This document shows, in pieces, positions 17,272-26,590 of a stretch of DNA of 35,846 bases. The stretch lies in the NCBI GenBank assembly GCA_031269345.1, contig JAISZH010000093.1, positions 1 to 35,846 on the forward strand, read 5' to 3'. Source of the stretch: Desulfovibrio sp. Lineage in GTDB: Bacteria > Desulfobacterota > Desulfovibrionia > Desulfovibrionales > Desulfovibrionaceae. A model generated the notes under the pieces. The model worked only from the letters and a program-made list of their open reading frames with translations. It was not told the origin of the DNA and searched no databases. A program made the position numbers and the translations under genes. The first letter of the stretch is position 1. Each line of letters opens with the position of its first letter.

Positions 17272-17776
17272 AGGCAGCCAGATAAGGGGAAAGGCAAGTT
17301 AAGAAACCGCTGCCTCCTGTCCAAACTATGGGGACCACCTCTGTCTCGTTCTGTCTCGCCATAAGCGAATGTGTGGCGCTGGCGCACGGTGAGTTTTTGA
17401 TCGGCATATCCTGATAGACGGGCGGGGCATGTCCATGCTGAACCATGCTTTGCCTGCGGGAGACGCTCAGTGCGTGCCCATGTCGAGCAGGGGGGACAAA
17501 CAGGGAGCGGCGGACCAAGACGCCCGTACGGATACCCCGCCCTTCAGGGCGGGGTCGGGCTATCCGGCCTGAAGGCCGGGGTCTCAAACCGTAAAGGAAG
17601 CTCAGATCAAAACGGGGCAAAACCTTTTAGCTTTTGATTTGCAATTTCAGGAGGACAGTGGGAAAATACGTTCGCGGAAATACGGGCGTGAGATAGCCTA
17701 GCCCGGCAGCGCGTCCCGTGTTTGGCCGGGTTCGGGATGCTGTTCAGGCCGGGAACCGGGCCGCAAAGGACAGGCG
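17272..17776. other. Gene-poor stretch of decayed mobile DNA upstream of copA
   Basis: No complete gene is supported. The sequence beside the transposase remnant resembles further insertion-sequence debris, followed by repeat R1 copy b. Bases 17700-17776 are GC-rich and directly precede the copper ATPase; no clear metal-regulator box was recognised. Confidence 0.4.
17524..17608 (+). repeat. Dispersed repeat R1, copy b
   Basis: CGTACGGATACCCCGCCCTT, a CCCCGCCCTTCAGGGCGGGG hairpin, a CCGGCCTGAAGGCCGG hairpin, then AAACCGTAAAGGAAGCTCAG with ATC in place of the ATG found in copies a and d. This shows the full twin-hairpin form. Confidence 0.85.
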
Positions 17777-20470
17777 ATGAACAAAGAGATGTTCAATATA
17801 AGCGGCATGACCTGCTCCGCCTGTTCCAGCCGCGTGCACAGGGCCGTGGCCGCACTTGAAGGCGTCGGTGAAGTCGGCGTGAACCTCCTCAAAAACAGCA
17901 TGGCGGTTTCCTATGATCCGGCCGTCCTGTCCGCGCGCGATATAGAACTCGCCGTGGAAAAGGCGGGTTATAAAGCCGAAGCGCGCAGCGCAAAGGCGAC
18001 TGGCAAAGCGAAAGCTTCCGTGGAAATCACCGGGGCCTCGGGGGACGCGCCGGAACTTTCGGAAATGAAGCGCCGCCTGATCGTCTCGCTGTTCTTTTCC
18101 CTGTTCCTTTTCTACATCTCCATGGGGCCAATGCTCGGCCTGCCTCTGCCGCGCTTTTGGTCCGCGCCGGAAAACTCCCTTGCCCTGGCTTTTACCCAGT
18201 TCCTTCTGACCATCCCGGTGTTGTTCGCGAATTTCACCTACTACCGGCGGGGCTTTCGCAGCCTGTTCGCCGGCGCCCCGAACATGGATTCGCTCATCGC
18301 CGTCGGTTCCGGGGCCGCCATCGTGTCCGGCGTCCACGCCATTTACGCTATCGCTTTCGCCGTGAGCCGCGCCGATTTTTCCGCCGCAAGCGCCTATGCC
18401 GCTAACCTGTATTTTGAGTCGGCGGCCATTATTCTGACTCTGATTACCCTGGGCAAATTCTTCGAAGCCGGGGCCAAGCGAAAAACCTCGGAGGCCATAA
18501 CCAAACTCATGGACCTCGCGCCCAAAACGGCGACCGTGCTGCGCGGGGGCATTGAGGCGGCAATCCCCCTTGAACAGGTGCAGACCGGGGACATTCTCGT
18601 CGTCAAAGCGGGCGGGAGCGTGCCGGTAGACGGAATAATAAGCGAAGGCAACGGGTCCCTTGACGAATCCGCCTTGACCGGGGAAAGCCTGCCTTTGGAA
18701 AAACAGGCCGGGGATACTGTAACCGGGGGCACGATCAACAGATCCGGTCATTTCCTCATGCGGGCAGTGAAGGTGGGAGAGGACACGACACTGGCGCAGA
18801 TCGTCAGGCTGGTGGACGAAGCCACCTCCTCTAAAGCGCCCATAGCCAGACTGGCGGACAAAATCAGCGGCATCTTCGTGCCGGTGGTCATCACAATAGC
18901 GGCGGCCGCCGCGGGGGTCTGGCTCCTGCTCGGCGAAAGCCCGGAATTTGCCCTGTCCATCGGCATTTCCGTGCTGGTCATTTCCTGCCCCTGCGCCTTG
19001 GGGCTGGCTACTCCCACCGCCATCATGGTGGGTACGGGCAGAGGGGCGGCCAGCGGCATCCTGCTCAAATCAGCCGAGGCCATAGAGATAGCCCAGGCCG
19101 TGGATACGGTGGTCCTGGACAAAACCGGCACACTGACCGAAGGCAGACCCTCGGTCACGGACATAGTCGCAACGCGGGAAGGGGGAGAAGACGAGTTACT
19201 GGCCCTTGCCGCCTCACTGGAGAAGCTCTCCGAGCATCCGCTTGCGGAGGCCGTCGTGCGGGAGGCGCAAACGCGCGGCGCGTCTGTGCTGAAAGTCACT
19301 GATTTCACGCAGATGCCGGGTCTCGGCATCGCCGGAACTGTGGCGGGGGTCACATGCAGCGGGGGCAACGCGCGCATGCTTGAAGCGCAAGGCACGGTCC
19401 CGGAGGGGGATCTGCTCGCGGCAGGAGACGCTTTTGCCGCCTCCGGCAAAACCGCTCTCTATTTTACGCGCGGAAAATATTTGCTCGGCATGATCGCCGT
19501 GGCCGACACGCTCAAGAAAACCAGCGCCCAAGCTGTGGCGGAACTGGAAGCCATGGGCCTTGAGGTTGTGATGCTAACCGGCGACAACGCCCGCACGGCC
19601 GCCGCCATACAGCGCCAGGCCGGCATCCGGCAGGTGCGGGCCGAAGTGCTGCCCAAGGACAAGGAACGGGAAATTCGCGCCTTGCAGGAACAGGGCAGGA
19701 AGGTCGCCATGGTGGGCGACGGGGTGAACGACGCCCCGGCCCTGGCGCGGGCTGACGTGGGCATAGCCATAGGGGCCGGCACGGATATAGCCATAGAGTC
19801 CGCTGATATCGTGCTCATGAAAAGCGACCCGCAAGACGTCGCGACCGCCATTAAGCTCAGCCGGGCCGTCATGCGCGTCATCCGGCAAAATCTCTTCTGG
19901 GCCTTCTTCTACAACAGCGTCGGCATTCCGGTGGCGGCGGGCGTATTTTACCACGCCTTCGGACTGACCTTGAACCCCATGATCGCCGCCGCCGCCATGA
20001 GCCTGAGTTCGGTGAGCGTGGTCACGAACGCGTTGCGCCTGCGCCTGTTCAAGCCGGGACGACCGGGGAAAGCCTCCCCGGTTTCCGGGCCTGCTTCGTC
20101 TTCTGCTCCGCTTCCGGGTGAAAACGCCCCGGAGGAGGGGCCGACGCCGAACCGCCCGACGCAAACAAAGGCTTCGTATCCGGTTTCCGCCTCAAGCGCG
20201 GAGGCAGGCGCCAATCCGTCCTCCGAACGAACCTCGCCCACAAACAAAAGGAGTAACGGCATGAAAAGGATCATCGGCATTGAAGGCATGAGTTGCGGAC
20301 ACTGCACGGCTTCCGTGGAAAAGGCCCTGCGCGCCGTTCCGGGCGTCGCCGACGTCAAGGTGGACTTGAGCGCCAAAAAGGCCTTTGTGGACACGCAGGA
20401 GTCCGTTGACGACGAAACGCTGAAAAAGGCCGTGAGCGGCGCCGGCTTTGAGGTGGTCGGCATCAATTGA
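17777..20470 (+). CDS. copA: Copper-exporting P1B-type ATPase with C-terminal CopZ-like domain
   Basis: This 897-residue ATPase pumps Cu(I) out of the cytoplasm. An N-terminal metal-binding HMA domain has GMTCSAC (residues 10-16). Membrane helices follow; the actuator domain has TGES (301-304), the ion site is CPC (404-406) in helix 6, the phosphorylation loop is DKTGT (448-452), and the hinge is GDGVND. After the last membrane helix (~765) a Pro/Ser/Ala-rich linker of ~65 residues leads to a second HMA domain (829-897) with GMSCGHC. A C-terminal HMA is unusual in CopA. The internal ATG at 20261 has its own ribosome-binding site, so the tail may also be made separately. It stands alone, with a hairpin terminator after it. 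Confidence 0.95.
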   Translation: MNKEMFNISGMTCSACSSRVHRAVAALEGVGEVGVNLLKNSMAVSYDPAVLSARDIELAVEKAGYKAEARSAKATGKAKASVEITGASGDAPELSEMKRRLIVSLFFSLFLFYISMGPMLGLPLPRFWSAPENSLALAFTQFLLTIPVLFANFTYYRRGFRSLFAGAPNMDSLIAVGSGAAIVSGVHAIYAIAFAVSRADFSAASAYAANLYFESAAIILTLITLGKFFEAGAKRKTSEAITKLMDLAPKTATVLRGGIEAAIPLEQVQTGDILVVKAGGSVPVDGIISEGNGSLDESALTGESLPLEKQAGDTVTGGTINRSGHFLMRAVKVGEDTTLAQIVRLVDEATSSKAPIARLADKISGIFVPVVITIAAAAAGVWLLLGESPEFALSIGISVLVISCPCALGLATPTAIMVGTGRGAASGILLKSAEAIEIAQAVDTVVLDKTGTLTEGRPSVTDIVATREGGEDELLALAASLEKLSEHPLAEAVVREAQTRGASVLKVTDFTQMPGLGIAGTVAGVTCSGGNARMLEAQGTVPEGDLLAAGDAFAASGKTALYFTRGKYLLGMIAVADTLKKTSAQAVAELEAMGLEVVMLTGDNARTAAAIQRQAGIRQVRAEVLPKDKEREIRALQEQGRKVAMVGDGVNDAPALARADVGIAIGAGTDIAIESADIVLMKSDPQDVATAIKLSRAVMRVIRQNLFWAFFYNSVGIPVAAGVFYHAFGLTLNPMIAAAAMSLSSVSVVTNALRLRLFKPGRPGKASPVSGPASSSAPLPGENAPEEGPTPNRPTQTKASYPVSASSAEAGANPSSERTSPTNKRSNGMKRIIGIEGMSCGHCTASVEKALRAVPGVADVKVDLSAKKAFVDTQESVDDETLKKAVSGAGFEVVGIN
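20261..20470 (+). CDS. Possible free CopZ-like copper chaperone from an internal start in copA
   Basis: Within the copA frame, AAAAGGAG (20246-20253) lies seven bases ahead of ATG at 20261. Translation from here would give a 69-residue HMA protein ([20 protein letters not shown]), the normal size of a stand-alone CopZ chaperone that delivers Cu(I) to CopA. The well-placed Shine-Dalgarno sequence in the middle of a coding region suggests the gene pair copA-copZ was once separate and fused by loss of the copA stop, or that both forms are made. It shares stop and frame with copA. Confidence 0.55.
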   Translation: MKRIIGIEGMSCGHCTASVEKALRAVPGVADVKVDLSAKKAFVDTQESVDDETLKKAVSGAGFEVVGIN

Positions 20471-20472
20471 AA

Positions 20473-20505
20473 GGAGCGTGAGGAAGCTTTGCCTCCTCAC
20501 GCTCC
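20473..20505 (+). terminator. Strong hairpin after copA
   Basis: GGAGCGTGAGGA and TCCTCACGCTCC form a perfect 12-bp stem with a 9-base loop, beginning three bases after the copA stop. There is no T-run, so it may act as a rho-assisted terminator or a mRNA-stabilising hairpin. Confidence 0.6.
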
Positions 20506-20681
20506 CTCAGCAAGTGAATGATCCCCCTGTACCACCAGTTGATCTTTCAGATGGTTACAAATGCGGGGTCCGGGGGAAATCATTTCTCCCGGCGGGGTTT
20601 GGGGCGGAGCCCCGATTTATTGGTCTCACGGCAAAGCCGGGAGATTTCCCAGTGAATTAATCAGCGTTTCCTTAACACGCT

Positions 20682-21974
20682 CTAAAGTCCCCAAGCGTTG
20701 GGCTTGCTGCCCGGCCTCGGGCCGCCGTTCAGTTCCACTTCCTGCGGAAACACGGGCAGGTAGCGGTAGGACAGGCTCAAAAGTATGCCGCCGTAGGCCA
20801 GCACCAGGCCGCATGGCGCCCATTCGACCCAGTTCGGAACATAAGTGACCCACTGATCAAAGGGCATGGACGGCATGGCCAGGGTCTGCACGGTCAGCAC
20901 ATAGCGGTTGATGACCACCCCGGCGCAATCCAGGACGGCCGCCGTATAGAGCAGTTTGGGATTGGCGCGCATCGCGGACGAGCAGAGCATGAAACAGGGG
21001 ATAACGCCGCAGAGGACAATTTCCGCGAAAAGCAGCCATTTGCCATAGATCCAGCCGTAGAAAAACTGGTCAAAGGAAATACCGGCGCTGGGGGCCAAAC
21101 CGTAGATCCAGGCGCCGGTGTCCAGGATTTTAAAGACCGTGTAGACCACGAGCATGGTGCCGGCTATCTTGCCCATCAGCATCTTTACGTCCTGGGAAAC
21201 CAGTTTGCGCCCGGTCATTTTTTCCATGAGCGCGGCGATCAGCATGGTCAGGGCCGGGCCGGAGGCCACGGCGGAGAGGATGAACAGGAAGAAGGTCCAA
21301 GGCCAGATGAAAAATCCGTCGCGAAAGGCGTAAGGTCTGCCGAAGAGCACCCCGTACATTCCTCCGAGCGACCCCTGGTGGAAGGTGGAAAGGAAAGCGC
21401 CCATGCCGGCGAAAAGAGGCATGACCACATGCAGGTTGTGGGCCAGGGCGTGGAACAGGGGCACGCGGTTGATCTGCTTCTGCTCCAGGATGAGCGGAAT
21501 GTATTCTATAATCAGGACGATGCAGTAGCAGGTGATGCAGAAGATGACCTCGGTGAGCATGGAGTGCACGTTGGCGTGCCAGTACCCGAACCAGGCCCGC
21601 AGGGGCTGGCCTATGTCCAGAACCAGGACGATCATGGCCCCCGTATAGCAGATGAACCCGATGATCACCGCGAGGTTGATGACGTTTTTCAGAGGGTCGA
21701 TATTCAGGATATAACGCAAAAGACCCGTGAAAAAAGCCCCGGCGCCGAGGGCTATCACCCCGAGATCAAAGGTGATCCAGAGGCCGAATCCGAAATAATC
21801 GTCAAGGGCGGTCATGCCGAGACCCCGGCTTAAAACCAGGTAGGCGGCATAGACGCCGATCAGCAGGATGACGCTCAGCACTCCCAGCCAGAGCATGAAA
21901 CAGGACAGGGGACCGCGTTCGCAGTCTTGCGGAATCAGGGCCGCGTCAACGGGACGAATGTAGTTCGGTGTCAT
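20682..21974 (-). CDS. qrcD: Qrc complex subunit D, NrfD-like membrane protein
   Basis: This 430-residue NrfD/PsrC-family integral membrane protein has about ten hydrophobic helices (first at ~25-48, last at ~395-412). In the Qrc complex it holds the menaquinone site, where electrons arriving through QrcC reduce menaquinone. Charged residues inside helices (for example the DLGVIALGAGAFFTGLLRY region, about 75-95) fit a proton path, as reported for NrfD-type subunits. It is the last of four genes in the standard qrcABCD order; QrcC ends 12 bases upstream. Downstream hairpins between 20560 and 20625 may end the transcript. Confidence 0.9.
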   Translation of the reverse strand: MTPNYIRPVDAALIPQDCERGPLSCFMLWLGVLSVILLIGVYAAYLVLSRGLGMTALDDYFGFGLWITFDLGVIALGAGAFFTGLLRYILNIDPLKNVINLAVIIGFICYTGAMIVLVLDIGQPLRAWFGYWHANVHSMLTEVIFCITCYCIVLIIEYIPLILEQKQINRVPLFHALAHNLHVVMPLFAGMGAFLSTFHQGSLGGMYGVLFGRPYAFRDGFFIWPWTFFLFILSAVASGPALTMLIAALMEKMTGRKLVSQDVKMLMGKIAGTMLVVYTVFKILDTGAWIYGLAPSAGISFDQFFYGWIYGKWLLFAEIVLCGVIPCFMLCSSAMRANPKLLYTAAVLDCAGVVINRYVLTVQTLAMPSMPFDQWVTYVPNWVEWAPCGLVLAYGGILLSLSYRYLPVFPQEVELNGGPRPGSKPNAWGL

Positions 21975-21986
21975 GCTCGCCGCTCC

Positions 21987-22814
21987 TTAATGCCTCTTGG
22001 GCAGGATTTGCTTTGGTTTCTGGGTGTCCTCGTCCGGCAGATAGTTATCGCCGAGACGCCGGACCCACTCCCGCCTGCTGATGTAATAAACGGCCGTGTC
22101 CGTCCCCAGTCTCTCAAGAAGACGGAAGGCGTTGGCGTTACCCGTGACCAGCCTGTGCACCAGATGGTCCGGGTTGTTGAGGTCCCCGAAAACTATGGCA
22201 CCGTTCGGACAGGCCTCGGCGCAGGAAGTGACGTAGCCGTCCTCGGGCACGGCGCAATGCAGTTTGTTGTCCGTGCCGCGCACATAGACCTCGCCGCCGC
22301 CGGCGCGAACCTTGTCTTTGGCCTGCATGAAGCGGTGATGGCAGAAGGTGCATTTTTCCACGACGCCGCGCGGGCGCGTGGACACGTCCGGGGTCAGGGC
22401 CTTTTCCATGCCTCTGGGCCAGACCGGGTCAAACCAGTTGAAACAACGGGCGTGATAGGGGCAGGCGGCCATACAGTAACGGCAGCCTATGCAGCGGGGA
22501 TAAATCTGGCTGACTATGCCCCCTTCCTCGTTCCTCTCCGTGGCCACCACCGGGCAGACGGTGGCGCAGGGCTGCTCGGCGCACTGCTGACAGGGACGGG
22601 GCAGGTAGGCAATCTCATGATTGGGAAAGCTTTTTTTGTTGGAAAGTTCATAGACCACAAGCCAGTTAGTCACGCGCTGCTTGTTGGAGGCGTCGGCAAG
22701 CGGGGCCAGGTTGTTCTCCGCCTGGCAGGCCACCATACATGCGCCGCAGCCGGTGCATTTGTCCAGGTCTATGGCCATTCCCCATTTGACGTTGAAGTGC
22801 TTGTTCGCTGACAT
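21987..22814 (-). CDS. qrcC: Qrc complex subunit C, iron-sulfur protein
   Basis: This 275-residue periplasmic ferredoxin-like subunit has four cysteine clusters: CTGCGACMVAC (about residues 20-30), CQQCAEQPCATVCP (~75-88), CIGCRYCMAACP (~108-119) and CTFCHHR..CAEACP. This is the DmsB/NrfC pattern, giving a wire of three to four Fe-S centres between QrcA/B and QrcD. It has no signal peptide, so export probably depends on co-transport with QrcB through the Tat system, as in related complexes. It lies 12 bases after qrcB and 12 before qrcD. Confidence 0.92.
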   Translation of the reverse strand: MSANKHFNVKWGMAIDLDKCTGCGACMVACQAENNLAPLADASNKQRVTNWLVVYELSNKKSFPNHEIAYLPRPCQQCAEQPCATVCPVVATERNEEGGIVSQIYPRCIGCRYCMAACPYHARCFNWFDPVWPRGMEKALTPDVSTRPRGVVEKCTFCHHRFMQAKDKVRAGGGEVYVRGTDNKLHCAVPEDGYVTSCAEACPNGAIVFGDLNNPDHLVHRLVTGNANAFRLLERLGTDTAVYYISRREWVRRLGDNYLPDEDTQKPKQILPKRH

Positions 22815-22826
22815 GGCTGGCAGTCC

Positions 22827-24908
22827 TTATGCTTTGTTGATGTCCACGCCGGCTTTGGCCCAGAAACTCAAGCCGGTTTCAGGTTCAGAAACCGGGCGCA
22901 CCACTTCCATGACGTTGGCGCCCTTGTCGCGGCTGAACTCGTCAAGGGCGGTATGGCCGAAGCCCCGGCACACACCGGCCGTGTCGTCGATAATCCCCTC
23001 GAACACGCGCACCCGCGCGGAAATTTTCCTGCCGCCGGCTTCCAGAGAAACTTTGTCTCCGTCGGCAAGATTGTTGCGGGCGGCCGTGGCCCGGTTCAAC
23101 AATACGGACATCAGTCTCCCCGCCAGTTCGTCGGCGCGCAGGGTCTTGTTGTTGTACGGAGGTATGCCTGTCTTGGCCGTGCCGAGGCTCGCCCGGTCGT
23201 AGACCGCGAGCCGCAGCTTGCCTTGGGGCTTGTCCGGGGCGAGGGCCTTGTCCAAAACTTCCGGCCTGAAAGAAAACGCCCCCGTTTTCGCCCTTTCCGC
23301 GCTCTCCGCGGCAAATCCCCCGGCCATGGGGTCAAAATCGCTCTTGCCGTGAAGTCCGGCCTTGGCCCTCAGGATGTCCGCGTAGAGCTCAAAGCCCAGG
23401 TCATTACCCAGACGGCGGGCGATATTGAGAACGACGTTCGCCGTATTCAGCACCCCCGCATTGGGCCGCCCGACGGCCGTGGAAATACAGTAGCCGATCT
23501 TTCCGCTCCCATACGGGGTTTCCACGTCGTCCAGCCGTTCAAGCCCCATGCCCAGAGGAAGGACCAGATCGCAAAGAGCCGCCGTCTCATCCATAAAGGT
23601 GCTGAAACAGACCTTGAAAGGCACCGCCTTTAACGCCTCCGCGCAAGCCCGCGCATCCGGCAGGGCGAAGACTGGGTTGGCCTCGTGGATCAGAAGCAGC
23701 GCCGGCTTTTCCCCGCGCTCGAAAAATTTCGTCAGGTCGTTGCGGTGGATTTCCGCAAGGCTTGAAGCCCCTTTGAGCACTTTCGCGGCCTTGGGCAAAA
23801 GCACGAGACCGCCGGGTTCGTTGATGTTCCCGAGCAAGGCGTTCACCGCAACCCCGGCCATGATCGGCGCCGCCCCGCCTCCGGCGGCGGAGCCGACAAT
23901 CAGCAGGGGCTTTTGCGCGCCCAGGAGCCTCGCGACCTCGGCTTCCAGTTTTTTGCCGTCCACGCCCGTCAGTTCCGCGATTTTCTCCGGGGTATAAGCG
24001 GACGCCAAAGTCTTGAATTCCTCAAAATCGCGCGCGGGCGCCGTTTTCCCGGCCAGGATCAGCATATTGGCGATACCCAGCGCAAGAATGCCCTCCGTGC
24101 CCGGATAGATGGGCAGCCAGTCCACGGCCACGGCGGCGGTATTGTTCTGCACAGGCCCGGCATAGACCAGGGAGACGCGATCGCTCGTCTCTTCCCTGTC
24201 GGACCCGGACTTGCGGAAAGAATGGGGCCGGGACTTCGCGAAAACGCGCCGGTTGCGCAGCACGGTTCCCCAGTTTTCCAGGATATTGGCCCCGATGGCC
24301 AGCAGATGATCGCTCTGTTCGATATCATAGCCCAACCTGGCGTCTATGCCCATAAGTTCCGCGGCTTTTGCCGCGCTCTGCGCCTCCGAGGGCATGAGAT
24401 ACATGTCCGCCGAGCCGAGGGCGTTCGCAAAGGCGCTCAAAACCTCGGTGACGGAGCTTGTCTCGTCCCCGGAGATAAAAGCGGTCTTCCCCCCGGCCTT
24501 TTTAAGTTCGTCCTGAAGTTTTTTCGAAGCCTGGGGCCAGGAAATCTCCGCCAGCTTTCCGTCCGCGCCGCGCAGAAGCGGGCGGCGCAGGCGGCCGGGG
24601 CTATACAGCATCTGCACTTCCGCGATGCTGAGCGGGGAAAGGCCGCCGCCCAAGGGATGCGCGGGCAGGGGCAGGACGCGGACAGGCAGGTCTCCAACCT
24701 TGCGAATTTTCATGGGCACCCCGAAGGGGTCCATCTTGCTGAAGACCTCGGCGTATGTGGACGCGCCTCGCGCCGGGACGGGAATCCAGGACCAGTTCTG
24801 GGACCAGATGGACACGTCGTCCAAAAGCTTCCAGGGAACGGGCGTAACCATTATTCCGGCGCCCGCGCCGGCAGTGATTTTCAAGAATGTTCGTCTGTCA
24901 AAACCCAT
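22827..24908 (-). CDS. qrcB: Qrc complex subunit B, molybdopterin-oxidoreductase-like protein
   Basis: This 693-residue protein has the fold of the DMSO-reductase family and a Tat signal peptide (DRRTFLKITAGAGAGIMV, residues 4-21). Unlike catalytic relatives it lacks the N-terminal Cys motif for a [4Fe-4S] cluster, and no Cys/Ser Mo ligand is obvious. This agrees with the known QrcB, which carries no molybdenum cofactor and serves a structural role. Sequence blocks such as LLLIHEANPVFALPDA and CDLVLPLGMGLERLDDVE keep the family layout. The C-terminal ~130 residues form the usual beta-barrel cap (NRATAARNNLADGDKVSLEA). Its gene follows qrcA by ~40 bases. Confidence 0.92.
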   Translation of the reverse strand: MGFDRRTFLKITAGAGAGIMVTPVPWKLLDDVSIWSQNWSWIPVPARGASTYAEVFSKMDPFGVPMKIRKVGDLPVRVLPLPAHPLGGGLSPLSIAEVQMLYSPGRLRRPLLRGADGKLAEISWPQASKKLQDELKKAGGKTAFISGDETSSVTEVLSAFANALGSADMYLMPSEAQSAAKAAELMGIDARLGYDIEQSDHLLAIGANILENWGTVLRNRRVFAKSRPHSFRKSGSDREETSDRVSLVYAGPVQNNTAAVAVDWLPIYPGTEGILALGIANMLILAGKTAPARDFEEFKTLASAYTPEKIAELTGVDGKKLEAEVARLLGAQKPLLIVGSAAGGGAAPIMAGVAVNALLGNINEPGGLVLLPKAAKVLKGASSLAEIHRNDLTKFFERGEKPALLLIHEANPVFALPDARACAEALKAVPFKVCFSTFMDETAALCDLVLPLGMGLERLDDVETPYGSGKIGYCISTAVGRPNAGVLNTANVVLNIARRLGNDLGFELYADILRAKAGLHGKSDFDPMAGGFAAESAERAKTGAFSFRPEVLDKALAPDKPQGKLRLAVYDRASLGTAKTGIPPYNNKTLRADELAGRLMSVLLNRATAARNNLADGDKVSLEAGGRKISARVRVFEGIIDDTAGVCRGFGHTALDEFSRDKGANVMEVVRPVSEPETGLSFWAKAGVDINKA

Positions 24909-24949
24909 TTCGCACCCCTCTGCTTAGTCGATGCTGAAAATCACGCCGG

Positions 24950-25663
24950 CTACTTGTGGCAGGTGAAGCAGGCGTTGTTGGCGAAAGTCCGTCCCCTGCC
25001 GTCGGCGTTAAAATGTCCGGGATTGGAGTGACAGCGTTCGCATTCCGACATTTTGAGCGTTTCGCTGCTGTACCCGGTGAGTATGTTGGTCTCCACCGGG
25101 GCGTCTTTATTCAGCTTTTCCATGGAGATATGGCAGGTGGCGCAAAGTTTTTGCGGATTTTCCGGGGTGCCGAGGTTAAGCCGTCCCTGCATGGTCAGAT
25201 GACAGGTATAGCATTTGGCGAAATGCGCGGGATGGCTGAAAAACACGTTTTGGGGCTGATACTGGTGCTTGCGCCATGGTACGGGCTTGCCGGGATTCAG
25301 GTAGCTTTCGACAAAACTTTTTTCCGCCTGATAGGCGGCCTTCTCCACGGGAGAGGAGTTTTGCTCCGGCTCGGGCGAAAGTATGCCGTTGTGACAGGAC
25401 ATACAGACGTCATTGCGGGGGATGCCGGTAAAGAAGCCGTCGGAACGCACGGAATGGCAATCGGAGCAGACGGCCCCGGCTTTGTTTATATGCGCCTCGT
25501 GGCTGAAAAAGAAAGGCTGCGTCTCCGAGTCGTACAGGAGGGAGGGAAACACAAGCCACCCCAAGGCCAGGGCCGCGATAAACCCGCCGAGAAACGGCAG
25601 AAGCGCGGCCGCGCACTTCTGGCGACACGCCGGGATCCCGGTACAGTTTGTCTTTTCCTCCAT
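24950..25663 (-). CDS. qrcA: Qrc complex subunit A, multihaem cytochrome c
   Basis: This ~237-residue protein has six CXXCH haem-binding motifs: CSDCH, CMSCH, CYTCH, CATCH, CERCH and CFTCH. It matches the hexahaem QrcA that accepts electrons from periplasmic type I cytochrome c3. A single hydrophobic helix near residues 20-40 (LLPFLGGFIAALALGWLVF) serves as signal anchor, so the haems face the periplasm. Start: the ATG at 25663 is preceded by GAGGCGGGG; the frame also offers ATG 25672 and TTG 25696. It is the first gene of qrcABCD. Its presence strongly suggests sulfate respiration with hydrogen or formate as electron donors. Confidence 0.92.
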   Translation of the reverse strand: MEEKTNCTGIPACRQKCAAALLPFLGGFIAALALGWLVFPSLLYDSETQPFFFSHEAHINKAGAVCSDCHSVRSDGFFTGIPRNDVCMSCHNGILSPEPEQNSSPVEKAAYQAEKSFVESYLNPGKPVPWRKHQYQPQNVFFSHPAHFAKCYTCHLTMQGRLNLGTPENPQKLCATCHISMEKLNKDAPVETNILTGYSSETLKMSECERCHSNPGHFNADGRGRTFANNACFTCHK

Positions 25664-25717
25664 ACCCCGCCTCATCTTTTGGTTGAACGGCAACACCCGC
25701 CGGCTTCGCCGTCTTTT

Positions 25718-25731
25718 GTTGTAAATACAAC
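25718..25731 (-). promoter_or_regulatory. Palindrome upstream of qrcA, candidate operator
   Basis: GTTGTAAATACAAC is a 6-2-6 inverted repeat, 55-68 bases upstream of the chosen qrcA start in an AT-rich pocket. It could be a dimeric regulator site or part of the promoter. Nothing in the window identifies the regulator. Confidence 0.4.
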
Positions 25732-25838
25732 GGAATTTTTTGTCATTGATATCCTATGCGGCGCCGGGGAGTCAAGAAGCCGGCGGCGATTTCAAAGTGA
25801 AAGTGCGCGGCGGCCGACAAAAAAGTCCCGGCGAAGCG

Positions 25839-25880
25839 TCAGGGCGCTTCTTGCATTCAAATTCGTTTAAATGCCCTGAC
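25839..25880 (-). terminator. Inverted repeat after rfbC, holding an R3-type palindrome
   Basis: GTCAGGGC (25839-25846) and GCCCTGAC (25873-25880) enclose the imperfect palindrome GCATTCAAATTCGTTTAAATGC (25853-25874), which is close to the second palindrome of repeat R3. It begins two bases after the rfbC stop codon, so it may terminate rfbC transcription. Confidence 0.5.
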
Positions 25881-25881
25881 A

Positions 25882-26430
25882 TCAGGCAAAAGGAGAGAGA
25901 AAATCTTTCAGCCGGGGGAGACGCCTGTCACGCTCGGCCATGACCGGCGCGGCGCTTGGCCAGGCGATGCCAATATCCGCGTCGTCAAACAAGATGCCGC
26001 CTTGGTGTCCGGGGCTGTAATATGAGTTCACCTTGTAACTGAACTCGCTTTCCGGCTCCAGGGTCATGTAGCCGTGGGCAAAGCCTTCGGGGACAAAAAA
26101 GCGCAACATGTTTTCCTCGCTGAGCACCAGGGCGTGCCAGCGCCCGTAGGTGGGCGAGCCGCGACGCAGATCCACGGCCACGTCGTAGACGGCCCCCCTG
26201 CTCACCCAGACCAGTTTGGCCTGCGCGGCCGGCGGCGTCTGAAAATGCAGCCCGCGCAGCACGCCTTTTTCCGAGGATCGGCTCAGGTTGTCCTGCACAA
26301 AGGGGCGTTCAAGCTTCAGTTGCTCTCCCCATTCCTCCCGCCAGGTTTCCGTGAACAATCCTCTCTGATCCCTGTGCGTTTCCAGTTGGACGACCAAAAG
26401 GCCGGCTATTTCCGTCGGAATAATGTTCAT
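25882..26430 (-). CDS. rfbC: dTDP-4-dehydrorhamnose 3,5-epimerase
   Basis: This ~182-residue cupin enzyme epimerises C3 and C5 of dTDP-4-keto-6-deoxyglucose in dTDP-L-rhamnose synthesis. Family signatures are HRDQRGLFTETW, VLRGLHFQTPP (catalytic His), VAVDLRRGSPTYGRW, FVPEGFAHGY, NSYYSPGHQGGI and DIGIAWP. Length is typical. The ATG at 26430 is chosen because the protein family begins MNIIPTEI; the frame is open to 26475. rfbA, rfbB and rfbD are not in this window, so it is a stand-alone gene here. It lies between two half elements of repeat R3. Confidence 0.94.
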   Translation of the reverse strand: MNIIPTEIAGLLVVQLETHRDQRGLFTETWREEWGEQLKLERPFVQDNLSRSSEKGVLRGLHFQTPPAAQAKLVWVSRGAVYDVAVDLRRGSPTYGRWHALVLSEENMLRFFVPEGFAHGYMTLEPESEFSYKVNSYYSPGHQGGILFDDADIGIAWPSAAPVMAERDRRLPRLKDFLSPFA

Positions 26431-26489
26431 GGCGCACCACCGGCGGTATGGGCGCGGAGATGCCCCGCGCCTCATTCGAATTTCAGATC

Positions 26490-26511
26490 AAAACCGCACC
26501 CATGCGGTTTT
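26490..26511 (-). terminator. Putative terminator at the end of the radical SAM cassette
   Basis: AAAACCGCA and TGCGGTTTT form a perfect 9-bp stem with a 4-base loop; on the minus strand a T-run (TTTT-GAT) closes it. It is the first terminator-like hairpin downstream of the 945-residue radical SAM gene and precedes rfbC. Confidence 0.6.
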
Positions 26512-26515
26512 GTTA

Positions 26516-26545
26516 CCAATTTGCTTTCTATCGAAAGCAAATTGG
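26516..26545. repeat. R3-type palindrome, isolated half
   Basis: CCAATTTGCTTTC and GAAAGCAAATTGG form a perfect 13-bp stem around TATC. It matches the first palindrome of the full R3 elements at 28226-28372 and 33412-33561, but the rest of the element is absent. Confidence 0.75.
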
Positions 26546-26590
26546 CATGAAATATGTAAACATTTTAACTCAGGATCGGCTGCGGCGCAA

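Noticed and set aside
20559-20625. GGGGC-GGA-GCCCC and nearby GC-rich arms as a firm qrc terminator
   Set aside because: Stems are short and no T-run follows on the minus strand; only mentioned as possible.
22827-24908. QrcB without Fe-S cysteines or a Mo ligand as a broken oxidoreductase
   Set aside because: QrcB is known to lack the cofactor; this is the family norm.
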